Assembly: GCA_035328405.1 (NCBI GenBank)
Contig: DAOLIT010000004.1
Location: 1-64,000 of the forward strand
Length of the DNA: 64,000 bases
Direction: 5' to 3'
Source of the DNA: JAEUKA01 sp035328405
Lineage (GTDB): Bacteria > Myxococcota_A > Polyangia > Palsa-1104 > JAEUJZ01
The translations under genes were made by a program, and so were the position numbers. This document shows positions 20,701-27,524 of this stretch, in pieces. The notes beneath the pieces were generated by a model that saw only the letters and a program-made list of their open reading frames with translations, had not been told where the DNA came from and did no database searches. Every line of letters starts with the position of its first letter. Position 1 is the stretch's first letter.

Positions 20701-23276
20701 TTTGCCGAGAGTTTGTGCTCGGCAATTTCCGCAATTTTGTGCATGAGTTCGATTTTTTCAGCCGTCTCGTGCGCATGTCCAAGCAGCACCTCGTGCATCG
20801 ATAGCAACCGAGGCCACTTTTCTTGAGCCTGATAAATCGGCAGAAGCGCCGTCGCTGCTTGCAAATGCGTCGCCTCAACGACAAGCACTCGCTCGAACGC
20901 TTTTTGCGCCTTGTCTTGGCTCGACAAGTTCGTTTTTGCGACTCGCGCCGCCCTCAAATACAACTCAATTCTCGTCGGAGTCTGTTCAGCCCGCTCCGCC
21001 AGCGCCAACAGCACCTCATACAGCTCGTCCCACTGTGCTTGCTGCCCGTACAGTTTCTCCAGCTCGTCGTACTGCCCCGCCTGCCCGTACAGCTCACGCA
21101 GCGTTCGCATCGCCTTTTGGTGCGTTGGCTGAAGCCTGACGATTTCTCGATACACTTCGACCGCTGGTGCTGCCGCTTGAAGTTTCTCGGCGAGCAAAGC
21201 ACCAATGCGTTCCAAAAGCGCCACTTGCGCCTTTGAATCTTTGCTTTTCGCCTTTTGCCTCAGCAGCACCTCGATGAGCGCCGCAAAACGCTTTTCTTTT
21301 TCATACAGCGCCGAAAGTGCCGTCAGCGCACCGTCGTCCGCTTCGTCGATCTCGAGAAGCCGGTTCCAGATTCCGATGGCCTCGACGTTGTCCCCCAAAC
21401 GATCCTGCGCCAGTTTCGCAAGTTCCGTCAGCCGCGTCCGCCGTTCCCGCAGCCACGCCTCGGCGTTCGCCATCCGTTCCGGGTGTGCTTCCAGAACGTC
21501 AAGTTGTCGTCGCTCCAAATCCAACAGCGCCCGCCAAGAACGCCGTTTGTTGTAGATGTCACGGAGCCTGACCACCGTCTCTTGGTCGTCGGGATCGATC
21601 GCGTACAAATCTTCCAGCGGTTTGACCGCTTGGTTGTGATTCGAGAATTTCTCGATCCAAAGCTGCGCCACGCGCTTCAACAGACGAGCCTGCTCCACCC
21701 GAGCCTCGGGCGACTTCGCCAGCAGATCCGCTTTTCGTTGCAACACGCCGATCAGGTCATTCCAACGCGACATCGACTCGTACTTTTGCGCCAGCGCGTC
21801 CAGCGCCCCGACATGATCGGGCTTGAGCTGCAAAATCGAGCCATACGTGCTGATCACCATCGCGTCGAGCTTCAGTCGGTCGCGATAGATCGCCACGACT
21901 TCTAGCAACCGCTCGATTCGTTGCTCAAGCTGGGCTGGATCGTCTTTCGACAGCGCCTCCGCCTGTTCTTTCAGCATTTCCAGCAGCGCGTTCCATTTTT
22001 CCGTCCGCGCATACAACCGCTTGAGTGCCGCCGTTGCTTCCGCGTGGCCCGCTTGCAGTTTCAGAACCGACTTCCAAATGTCGATCGCCTTGTCCAGGCC
22101 GCCCGGCGCATTCTCCGCCACCTGCGCCATTTCGACGCCCAGCCCAAGCCTGCGACCCGCGTCGTTTTCGACCTTCTGCGCCTGAATCAACACCTGGAGC
22201 AGCTTCCCACTGTCGTCCGCTGTAGGTTTCCCTGCGCCTTTTCCTCCGTAGTACGAGCGATAGAAATCCAGCATTTCCCCGTGCGCCGGATCGACTTTTC
22301 TGACTCGCTGGTAGTACTCGTGCGCCTGCTCGAAATTCTTGAGCTTTTGAAAGTACAGTCGGCCAATTTCAAGCACCGTCGGCAATTCGCTTTCGGTCCG
22401 TTGACGAACTTTCAGTGCTTGTTCGTACAGCTTGATGAGCGCGCCAAAATCCTCTCGCTGCGTATACAGCGAAACCAGCGCCGCCAGGGCCCGCCCATTC
22501 GCCGGATCAATCAGCAGTGCCTTCTTGTGCGCTTCGACGGCGGCGTCGCTGTTCTTAAGCTGCCTGCCATACAAATCCGCCAAACTCAAAAGCGCCAGAA
22601 CGCGGTCTTCTTTCGTCGCTGCATTCTCGGCCCGCTGTTCCAGCGTTTTGACCAGCTCGGACCATTTTTCCAAAGCCCGATAGTGTCGTTCGAGTTGAAG
22701 CGATGCCCGACGATTCCGAGGCTCAACCGACAGTGCCTTTTGCCAAAAACCCTCTGCCTCGCCCGTCTGCGCACTGTATTTGGCGTGGTATTCGCCAATC
22801 CTCGTGTACAAATCCGTCGTCAGTTGTCGTTCCGTCGAACGCTTGGCCTCTTCCAGCCACTTTCCGACGACTTTTTGCCAGTTGCCTCTCACCGCCTGAA
22901 GCTGCTCGATCGCATCCTGAGCCGCCTCGTTTTCCTGGTCCGCCGCGAGTGCCGCTTGATAGGCGGCTTCGGCGCGACTTTCCGATAGAAGCTCGTCGCA
23001 CAACACCCGCCCCTGTTCGACCAACAAGTCCGCCTTTTCACTCGCCAGCGTCACGAGCCCCGACGACAACAGAACCTCGCACAAAAACAGCCACTGATCC
23101 GCGTCGCCGCGTTCCCGATAGCGCTTTTGAGCATCCCGAAGTGCAGTCTTGGCTTGTGATGCTGTTTCACTCGACAACTGCGCTGCGGCCTTTGCCTGCG
23201 CGCTCACTTTCTCTTTTGCCTGAGCCTGTGTTGGATCGCTATCCAATGCCGCGAGTGCATGCACGATATCAGTCAT
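11721..23276 (-). CDS. Giant cytoplasmic TPR-repeat protein
   Basis: About 3,851 residues from ATG 23276, built almost entirely of helical TPR-like repeats. The repeating module is about 75-80 residues: a W.eL...vL helix, then RiA.iyEekL.D...A...y..vL.ldp.d..Al..L..ly. By eye this gives some 45-50 modules. The N-terminus (MTDIVHALAALDSDPTQAQAKE) has no signal peptide and no membrane segment is seen, so it should be cytoplasmic. The in-frame ATG at 23354 is less likely because the added 26 residues look unlike the rest. Such arrays usually act as protein-interaction scaffolds; I recognise no catalytic domain and cannot assign a pathway. It stands alone between two long intergenic regions. Confidence 0.9.
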   Translation of the reverse strand: MTDIVHALAALDSDPTQAQAKEKVSAQAKAAAQLSSETASQAKTALRDAQKRYRERGDADQWLFLCEVLLSSGLVTLASEKADLLVEQGRVLCDELLSESRAEAAYQAALAADQENEAAQDAIEQLQAVRGNWQKVVGKWLEEAKRSTERQLTTDLYTRIGEYHAKYSAQTGEAEGFWQKALSVEPRNRRASLQLERHYRALEKWSELVKTLEQRAENAATKEDRVLALLSLADLYGRQLKNSDAAVEAHKKALLIDPANGRALAALVSLYTQREDFGALIKLYEQALKVRQRTESELPTVLEIGRLYFQKLKNFEQAHEYYQRVRKVDPAHGEMLDFYRSYYGGKGAGKPTADDSGKLLQVLIQAQKVENDAGRRLGLGVEMAQVAENAPGGLDKAIDIWKSVLKLQAGHAEATAALKRLYARTEKWNALLEMLKEQAEALSKDDPAQLEQRIERLLEVVAIYRDRLKLDAMVISTYGSILQLKPDHVGALDALAQKYESMSRWNDLIGVLQRKADLLAKSPEARVEQARLLKRVAQLWIEKFSNHNQAVKPLEDLYAIDPDDQETVVRLRDIYNKRRSWRALLDLERRQLDVLEAHPERMANAEAWLRERRTRLTELAKLAQDRLGDNVEAIGIWNRLLEIDEADDGALTALSALYEKEKRFAALIEVLLRQKAKSKDSKAQVALLERIGALLAEKLQAAAPAVEVYREIVRLQPTHQKAMRTLRELYGQAGQYDELEKLYGQQAQWDELYEVLLALAERAEQTPTRIELYLRAARVAKTNLSSQDKAQKAFERVLVVEATHLQAATALLPIYQAQEKWPRLLSMHEVLLGHAHETAEKIELMHKIAEIAEHKLSAKPLAFAWLAKAYSLRETESLDSKPRVQLEGDLRRLAGEADTWNELVAIYARQVATLEDGPHKLARLRLLGQWTHQKLHRLDEARAYWEQVLSKVALDEEALSSLEQIFQTQEKYPELLSIYRKRVENQSDPLKRIDVLFRMASVEENKLNDRGAAAATYRRILAEPTTMTSMPTTMRALRALEKIYTQSGDSESLTEVLEAQLQQIAHSATRKERSERDIETQIMLSFQLGELYELQLFKPEKALERYRQVLQLTAGHRPTLVALERFLVPSNPVRVEVARLLVPAYERADDLKKLAFALEIVLSATVDAVEELELLRRLTGLVRRLGDMAAAYKFASRLFERVPYDAENRLELIELGETLERQEQVATLLEDAEHAARRAGDAQLARDLAWDLGQIFGEQLHEMEKAEAAYIRVLDSDEAHEKAARALEEIYRSGERFRELRRLLERRKDLAVEPDDRKDLLFQICDLDEGVLEDEEAASRDYTEILELDPSNTRAFKALERLHTTAERWRDLDELLARAVPHVHQVADRAHLRFRRGELHALRLDDADGACDLLEEALSEQPKHKGARQALEALMDNAGLRQRIARTLEPLFEQDHDYARLVAVLSVQREALPMERSPEAAALLSRIAHITEEKLGRADGALSAYREALRLDPADPQHRSNVERVATSLGRYEDLAGAWEEAFVATDADNLALRGELLRRAAELYDHKLNDAERARDAWKRLLDLDPTSLDTARPAAIALSRLYQQAEKWRELIEVLRRQADWAQGEERKSLLFRIGEIQQSILTDTDAAIATYREILDIDAQEVQALDALESLHVAKEQWTDLNGILRRRVDLAQDSQTRRDLLWRIAEVIEVKLCDRDEAITAYGVILSERADDIPTIDALARLYESAEQHSNLLEMLERRLPLTSHVPDRVTLRLKMAALLEGALRRTDAALDAYREVLLEEPHNAVAREGLERMLDDDSLRLRAAEVLEPIYTLRGDTRSLEKISELFATYLVDVHERIARLKKVAELRVALAEPKGALDALARAVRLAVAETELSDLLDLVENHVEKYKAQRDLIDLFREVCDQILDSRVQERVLLQIAKVAYELSERDVARDYYRRVLDAVNDHLVALEALERIYAEGRELDSLLEIYSRRATLAQQEDRRDDGQRRQYLILAADLCERELGRTDEAILLLEQVLQLFPSDAESTNSLERLYKNSLRWADLADLMERRLKYASADSEIVDIRYRLGVIFEEELQSPERAVENYRLALTVDSEHEPSISALERFLGDADQRVTAAWVLKPIYERRGAWASLIRTHEIHLFAADDNEKRIEFTKAIASLYEEKVTDLAQSFAWYGKVFVLQPNDAWTREQLARQAEQLSSWKGLSELYQHFLDEQSSDSDPATLDVLRTTAEIYDKRLSEVSRAQECYRRLLVVNNEDMEAFGPLESMLQRAERWNDLYSVYRDAIRETLNQERKKALLFCVSSLQEERLNDPTAAVDTFREILDLDSEDEQATLALDRLYVSLERHQDLAELLIRRIERAERGGSAEIEKWCQLKLRLAGLYETKLEDLAKAIDSHEEVLGKNDQSQEALSALERLLGELPTREALRYRLSRILDPIYRRVDAWRKLADLLEVQLLFVDDKLRRVEILREIATIEETRAQNPRAAFQALSRAWTEEAAEGEGRERPLFEDLCRLAGLITGFGELVGILEKAAEGSYDLELSARVFARIAKIYDEQLADRAAAIEAWRRVTSVHDEDDVAWQNLERLLGAEERSSELVSVLDKRFTLVSDAAEQKRLLYRAADLYEKTLGAPEKAIASWRQVLSLDDHDGHALVALARLYDAREAWRDLTWVFGQQIEQAESETTRRTLRFAVARVYEEKLGDSFEAIGAYKNALESNSRDVEALSALARLYEKENQWADHLDILDKLSALKDGEHNVSERVTLWLQAARVTEEKTQDADAAIRRYEQILTFEPQAEREVADWMNAAQAELSVAVNKDRLQVIQVQGEARVALERLLQSADTRAAAAAVLEPLYRKQQEWRPLIGLYELSLSSAADPSERRNILAQIAGLQENGLSEPQSAFATWGRILSEDGSDEEAVRELERLSERSGEYSELAQLFEQRLETASDPEVQRAFALKLAGLYETKLLDQSKAIERYRRVRDLPGDELEALSALDRLLQKTGPLSELAEVLEREAEVAESPTVQAEFLYRLGELKTGSLYDLDGALSAFRKSLERHPQHVGARAAVERLISSPAHAILALDLLEPLAEQERDFGKLIELLEVRTSVMQGKPERAALLERMAVLAEKELSDPSRAFDALARAFVEMPDDARLADEMERLARACGRDSDAALKLEEVLDRVTFGAKSSESGRRLAATMQRELGLRAARIWERLSDDQRAETRYQTVLDNEWDNQEALAALERIYRKRNDATLLAEMLLRRAALEENLAKRKTLLTEAAGLYQGPLADEFKAVEAWKKILELDETDGKALSSLAELYHRSRRFEELVSVLTTQARLLNGNAKVNILMRIADLLSEDLDQPTQAIEVYRELLTIQPSSLKALSALEALYSRREDYLQVQDVLTRRFRAVPATKDKVAVLRKLAQLCLEKLKSVDEAVSHLQQVLELQPGDPDAQSDLERLLEAGEKWYELVDVLVRHADASHKANRLDEELGLLLRAAEIWEGKVQAPEQAKKLLERVLELDPNHVRALMSLARIYETQHDWARCKSTLEKAVRLAKTNAEMAELYYRLGRMEAERQGDAAAEPYYERALEADPTNVEVAEALEKLARSRGDFRRVASLLEVRAERMQSLDAQKQKELLVELGRLYVTELKSPEGALPVLQRAYKLAPDDIQVVEPLAELFYNAGRTREALPLYKTIVEKTAKGRRSKDLARIHFRLASIAEKEGELNKALEQYNAAYTIDAGHLPTLIALGRLYMQNADWEKARRIYRSMLLQNLDPASGVTRADVYLHLGEIHEKLGEGPKAVGMYERGLELDSKHTGLLLAMGRVRQS

Positions 23277-23628
23277 GGGTATGAGCCTTTTGCGTAGGTA
23301 TCTTTTTGGACCGCACGATTTTACAGCCTGCGAGTTCAAAAAGACAAGGTTCACGGATTCCCGTATACGTCGAAAACCAGACTACAATTTCGCAAGAACA
23401 AACCCCAAACGCAGTCGAGGAAAGTTTTTTATGCGACATTGAACCACTTCGGGCGACATCGTTTATGAATGGCTTTTTCCCGTCGGCATCAGAAGAAAAC
23501 AGGTAGGCGAGTCAGGCTCTATTTCGGTGATTTCTTTCCGCTGGTCACGGTGAAAGAGCCTTTCATACACACCGAATTTATATCCACATATCGGTGTATT
23601 TTTTGGTAATTCTGGGTATTTCTTTGTA
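23277..23628. other. Intergenic region between mtfA-like gene and giant TPR gene
   Basis: About 350 bp, AT-richer than its surroundings, expected to hold the promoter of the giant TPR gene. It contains an inverted repeat ACACCGA/TCGGTGT (23569-23575 and 23591-23597) with a 15-base AT-rich loop and a T-run beyond it on the plus strand. Short runs resembling GGTATT/TGTATT recur at 23595-23628. No gene or clear -35/-10 pair was identified. Confidence 0.5.
23569..23597. other. Inverted repeat with AT-rich loop downstream of mtfA-like gene
   Basis: A 7-bp stem (ACACCGA/TCGGTGT) with a 15-base loop lies about 30 bp past the mtfA-like stop. On the minus strand it lacks a U-tract, so it may be an mRNA 3' hairpin rather than a classical intrinsic terminator. 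Confidence 0.3.
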
Positions 23629-24744
23629 TTACGCTGTATACCGAGTCGGCATTCCCAGGCTAAACCAAGGTAGAAATCCGACTGTTTGGATTGCGTGAGA
23701 TTGCATACGAAGTGCCGGATCTTGATTAAAGAAGTCAGCCAACAAGCGATATAGATCGGGATGATATCTGCTCAAACGCTCGGCGTCTTGGAAGAAGCTT
23801 TCAACCGAAACAGCGAACAATTCCGCTTCGTTTTTCAAACCGTATGGATTGAGAACCGAATTTCCAGATAGCAAGCGTTCTCGTTCTACCGAAAGTTGCC
23901 GATGCCACTCGTGTTGAATGTCCACTGGCAGCGAAACTGGCACGCCGGTCGAGCGTCCTTGCTGTCCAAGAAAATCCAGCACATGCGCAAACTCATGCAA
24001 CCCGACGTGCGACGACGGCCACGTCGGTGAAGACGTCAAAAGACCAGGCAAAAGCAGACCTAGTCGTCGCGGGAAACTTCGCTCCAGCGCGTCGAGCGCA
24101 AACAGGATCGGCCCCTGCGCATGAACCATCCCGAGAGTATGGGCATGGCCTTCCATCGAGTAGGTTTCTTCCTCGAAAGAAGTCGGATAGACCACAATGT
24201 CTCGCTCCGTCGGCAACCGCCAATCGGGTCGCCCAAGCAACAAAATCGCGGCACTCGCAGCGATGAGAACCCTGTGTTCATCGGTCAAACGAACCAGCGC
24301 CGTATCGTCTCCGTCGAGCCCACCCAAGGCGTAAATCCGATGTTCCCCCAAAAACACCGCAATCTCTCCTTCAAAGCGATGTCGTTCTTCGTCGGTGAGT
24401 TGGGCATATAGCGGGACTCGCTCGAAAAGTGTCGTGCGAAAGTGCGCCGGAAACGGCTGTGAAAGCAACTTCACACGGTTCCGTTCTCGACGGGAAAACA
24501 CCATGTAGTAGATCCCGCCAACCAAACCCCCAAGCGGCGTCATCCACCACGGCAACGCGGGAACCGCCAGCAGCGCAACGACACCCACCAAGCCCACCAA
24601 TGCCCCCAAAATCCGGTAATCACGAAGCGCCACACTCCCAAGCGATTCCGATGGAAAAAGCCGCGCTGAAAGGGTTTGGACAGCGCCCCGACAGCGATGC
24701 AACAGCGATCCACTTGCCCCCTGGGACTTTTGCGCGTTCGGCAT
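23629..24744 (-). CDS. mtfA: MtfA-like zinc metallopeptidase (M90) with membrane anchor
   Basis: A 371-residue protein. The catalytic zinc motif HEFAH is at residues 250-254, and a likely third ligand Glu lies in EAELFAVSVESFF near 308, as in the MtfA/M90 family. E. coli MtfA cleaves peptides and interacts with the glucose-repressor Mlc. Unlike the compact soluble E. coli enzyme, this one has two hydrophobic segments at about 46-82 (ILGALVGLVGVVALLAVPAL and MTPLGGLVGGIYYMVF), so it is probably anchored with the peptidase domain in the cytoplasm. It follows mltG by 75 bp on the same strand. Fold and metal site are well supported; the substrate is unknown. Confidence 0.82.
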   Translation of the reverse strand: MPNAQKSQGASGSLLHRCRGAVQTLSARLFPSESLGSVALRDYRILGALVGLVGVVALLAVPALPWWMTPLGGLVGGIYYMVFSRRERNRVKLLSQPFPAHFRTTLFERVPLYAQLTDEERHRFEGEIAVFLGEHRIYALGGLDGDDTALVRLTDEHRVLIAASAAILLLGRPDWRLPTERDIVVYPTSFEEETYSMEGHAHTLGMVHAQGPILFALDALERSFPRRLGLLLPGLLTSSPTWPSSHVGLHEFAHVLDFLGQQGRSTGVPVSLPVDIQHEWHRQLSVERERLLSGNSVLNPYGLKNEAELFAVSVESFFQDAERLSRYHPDLYRLLADFFNQDPALRMQSHAIQTVGFLPWFSLGMPTRYTA

Positions 24745-24819
24745 AGCTCAAATCTAGGAGCGTCCATTTCTTCCGCAACGACCCCTTTGCATTTCTTTGC
24801 AATCGCCCCGTTCCCGAGG

Positions 24820-25926
24820 CTAGTGAGCGCCGCGCTGATATTTGTTCACCGCAGCCTGATGCTCCTCGAATGTCACGGAAAACTGATGCGTGCCGTCGTT
24901 CTTCGAGACGAAGTAAAGATACGGAGTCACGTCCGGCGCGAGCACTGCCGAAAGAGCCGCTCGTCCCGGATTGCAAATGGGACCGGGCGGCAAACCCTCG
25001 TGTGTGTAGGTGTTGTAGGCGTTGTCCGTATCCTGCAAATGGATGCGCCGAATGCGGCCCTGAAATTGTTTGCATGCCGCGCTTTTTTCGACGGGAACCG
25101 TGCATCCATAAACGATCGTCGGATCGGTTTCCAAACGATGCGGCTTGAACGTCGGCAGCCTCAGACGGTTCAGAAAAACCCCCGCAATTCGAGGTCGTTC
25201 CTCGGGTCGTGCCGTTTCTTTCTCGACCAGACTTGCCATCAGCACAATCTCGCGATCGCCAAATTTGTACTGTCTGTTCAGAATGCGCAGCCCCTCGAAA
25301 TACTGCGATTTGAGTTCTCCCAGGACTTTTTGTGAACGCTTCACCAGCGTCGGCAACACCCGCGAACAAGGCACTCCTGGCGGAAACCGATACGTGTCTG
25401 GGTATAGATATCCTTCCAGCGAGCCACCGCTCAGCCCGAGAGAGAGCGCGTAATTCGGATCGCGCATCAGGCGCTCTGCCTCGGCAGCCCTGCAAATGCC
25501 CGCTTCTTCCAAAAGGTGTGCGACTTCGAGCATGTGTTTTCCCTCGGGAATCGTCACCGGAACCTCTGGTTCACGAGCGCCCGATAGAAGCACGTCCAGA
25601 ATTTGCCGTGGCGACATCCGCGACGAGAGCGAATAAGCTCCCGCTCGAACTTTCGACGCTACACCACGCTCACTCGCATAAAAACGAAACCACTCGGCGT
25701 GGTGGATCAGTTCTTTTTCAGCCAGCAACCGTGAAATGTCAGAAAGGCTCATGCCTTTGACGATCACGATACGAACCTCACTCGGTCCCGAAACGGGCCC
25801 AGGTCGATCGGGATAGCGATAGGCTTGCCACACGTAATATCCGACGAAAGAAGCTGCGCCACCGACTGTCAAAAAGACGACAAGCGCCGCCAGACGTCGT
25901 CGGGCAGCTTTGGAAAGCCCACTCAC
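24820..25926 (-). CDS. mltG: Endolytic murein transglycosylase MltG (YceG)
   Basis: A 368-residue inner-membrane protein that cuts nascent glycan strands and sets peptidoglycan chain length. It has an N-terminal transmembrane helix (about 12-33), then a LysM-like segment and the YceG catalytic domain. The catalytic Glu is about residue 235 in LMASLVEKET, and LEGYLYPDTYRF and TYTHEGLPPGPICNPG are family motifs. A Cys-containing insert (YGCTVPVEKSAACKQF) precedes NAYNTYTHEGLP. Translation starts at GTG overlapping the ruvX stop (GTGA), so the pair is coupled. Confidence 0.93.
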   Translation of the reverse strand: MSGLSKAARRRLAALVVFLTVGGAASFVGYYVWQAYRYPDRPGPVSGPSEVRIVIVKGMSLSDISRLLAEKELIHHAEWFRFYASERGVASKVRAGAYSLSSRMSPRQILDVLLSGAREPEVPVTIPEGKHMLEVAHLLEEAGICRAAEAERLMRDPNYALSLGLSGGSLEGYLYPDTYRFPPGVPCSRVLPTLVKRSQKVLGELKSQYFEGLRILNRQYKFGDREIVLMASLVEKETARPEERPRIAGVFLNRLRLPTFKPHRLETDPTIVYGCTVPVEKSAACKQFQGRIRRIHLQDTDNAYNTYTHEGLPPGPICNPGRAALSAVLAPDVTPYLYFVSKNDGTHQFSVTFEEHQAAVNKYQRGAH

Positions 25927-26357
25927 AGCGAATCCTCCTCGATTTGCGCAGGCTTTTGCATATCAAGCCACGCTTGCAAAATCACCGCCGCAGCCAGTCG
26001 ATCCACGACTTTTTTGCGTTTCGCTCGAGACAAGTCAGCAGACAAAAGCACCGTTTCGGCCTCAACCGTTGAAAAGCTTTCGTCTTGATACTGAATCGAC
26101 AAGCCCGCCCCACCCAGCGCGTTCCCAAGCACGCGAACACGCTGCGCACGACGACCTTCTTCCCCGTCACAATCGACTGGCAAACCCACAACCACTTGCG
26201 AAATGTGGTGCTCCCGGCACAAGGCCACGATCTGCTCGGTATCCTTTTTGGTCCCTCGACGAGAAATCGTCATCTTCGCGTGCGCACACAGGCCCAGTTC
26301 ATCGGTCCATGCAACGCCAATGGTCTTGCTCCCCACGTCCAGTCCAAGTATCCGCAC
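25923..26357 (-). CDS. ruvX: Holliday-junction resolvase-like RuvX/YqgF
   Basis: An RNase H-fold nuclease of the YqgF family, linked to Holliday-junction resolution and to pre-16S rRNA processing. The core begins RILGLDVGSKTIGVAW with the catalytic Asp, continues with VVVGLPVDCDGEEG and YQDESFSTVEAE, and ends in DRLAAAVILQAWLD. About 144 residues from a GTG at 26357, near the family's usual size. The open frame extends much further upstream, but that part is opposite the divergent methyltransferase and is not family-like. No good ribosome site marks the GTG, so the start is uncertain by some residues. Confidence 0.85.
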   Translation of the reverse strand: MRILGLDVGSKTIGVAWTDELGLCAHAKMTISRRGTKKDTEQIVALCREHHISQVVVGLPVDCDGEEGRRAQRVRVLGNALGGAGLSIQYQDESFSTVEAETVLLSADLSRAKRKKVVDRLAAAVILQAWLDMQKPAQIEEDSL

Positions 26358-26435
26358 CCGCCGACGATGACCAGGCTTTTTCGGCTCGTCAAGTTTCCCT
26401 CTCTTACGACGATGCAACCGGAGTACAAGTCGTGC

Positions 26436-27290
26436 ATGACCACATTGTCCGACCCGACCGATGAAAACCCCCTGACCGATCACCTCAGCCGTGGCTCGAC
26501 TCAGCTCTATCTTGATGCAGCGCTGTACGATCACGATTACCGTCGCAGACGCCACGACATCGCGTGGTACCGCAGGCTCGCCAAAGACATGCTTCCCGAA
26601 AGGAATCAGTCCATCCTCGAACTCGCCTGTGGAACGGGTCGGCTGCTGTTCCCACTCGCTCGGGACGGCCACCACGTGATCGGAATTGATCGTTCGGCAC
26701 ACATGCTTGCACGGTGTCGAGAACGCATGGCCCACTATGGTTCCCGTTTGTCGTCTCGCATCTCGCTTGTGCAAGCGGATTTTCGTGTGCTGCCCATTGC
26801 CCCGCCGGAGCCATTTTTTTTGATCGTCTGTCCCTTCAACGGTTTGCTCCATCTATACGACCGAGAAGATTTCACTCGGTTTTTCGACGGGATTCGGAAC
26901 ATTCTGCATCCCGACGGTCTGTTCGCTTTCGACGTATCCAACCCAGATCTCGAATGGCTCACGAAAGACCCTCGGAAACGATGGTCGCGCACTCGCTTTC
27001 GGCATCCGATCACTCGAGAACCGCTCGTCTACAGCACGAACCACCTATACGACCCGGCGCACCAAATCATGGTCATCCGCATTTACTACGATCCCGATTT
27101 TTCCGTGGAATGGGCTCATCGAAGTGAGCCGCGCACGGTGGTTTTGACCCAGCGGCTCTACTTTCCTGCCGAACTCGAGGCGCTTTTGCACTTCTGCGGC
27201 TTCTCGATGTGGTACCGCGCCGGAGGATTCGACGGACAAACACTTAGCCATGCAAGCGCGGAACAGGTGATCTGCGTGCGCATGCGCTGA
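26436..27290 (+). CDS. Class I SAM-dependent methyltransferase
   Basis: About 284 residues. Motif I is ILELACGTGRLLFPLA (near 61-76), followed by HVIGIDRSAHML for the acidic residue contacting the SAM ribose, and VQADFRVLP with PFNGLLHL in the motif II-III region. The C-terminal half (LVYSTNHLYDPAHQIMVIRIYYD, LTQRLYFPAELEALLHFCGF) has the layout of small-molecule methyltransferases. ATG 26436 is chosen; ATG 26412 is an alternative, and neither has a strong ribosome site. It diverges from ruvX. The substrate cannot be inferred. Confidence 0.82.
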   Translation: MTTLSDPTDENPLTDHLSRGSTQLYLDAALYDHDYRRRRHDIAWYRRLAKDMLPERNQSILELACGTGRLLFPLARDGHHVIGIDRSAHMLARCRERMAHYGSRLSSRISLVQADFRVLPIAPPEPFFLIVCPFNGLLHLYDREDFTRFFDGIRNILHPDGLFAFDVSNPDLEWLTKDPRKRWSRTRFRHPITREPLVYSTNHLYDPAHQIMVIRIYYDPDFSVEWAHRSEPRTVVLTQRLYFPAELEALLHFCGFSMWYRAGGFDGQTLSHASAEQVICVRMR

Positions 27291-27455
27291 AGAAAACGAT
27301 GCATAAACTGCTGAAAATCCGCCAATTTGCCGATTCCGAGAGAATTTCAGCCATTCCTGACGATTTTTGGCCCTCAATCCAGCCGCTCGACCCCGCGCGA
27401 AAAACCTGCCCCAAACAGGCTCGAGGAAAAAAAGTGAATCATTCTGCACAAAACG

Positions 27456-27492
27456 AATTGACAGCCTCGTCGAGCCTCACATAGTGTCAATT
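27456..27492 (+). promoter_or_regulatory. Promoter and dyad operator of the histone-like gene
   Basis: TTGACA (27458-27463) is followed 16 bp later by CATAGT, or 18 bp later by TAGTGT, as a possible -10. The element is framed by a perfect 8-bp inverted repeat, AATTGACA (27456-27463) and TGTCAATT (27485-27492), so a repressor dimer could cover both hexamers. The start codon is 32 bp downstream of the second arm. Confidence 0.45.
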
Positions 27493-27524
27493 CAAATCAA
27501 CCCCTCGAGAGATGGAGGAAAGTA

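Noticed and set aside
23579..23588. DnaA-box-like ATATCCACA near 23580
   Set aside because: A single near-match in an AT-rich stretch with no cluster; not an origin.
26358..26852. N-terminal extension of the ruvX frame
   Set aside because: It would overlap the divergent methyltransferase and adds residues with no resemblance to RuvX.
27299..27484. 61-residue ORF before the histone-like gene
   Set aside because: It reads through the promoter/dyad region and lacks a ribosome site.
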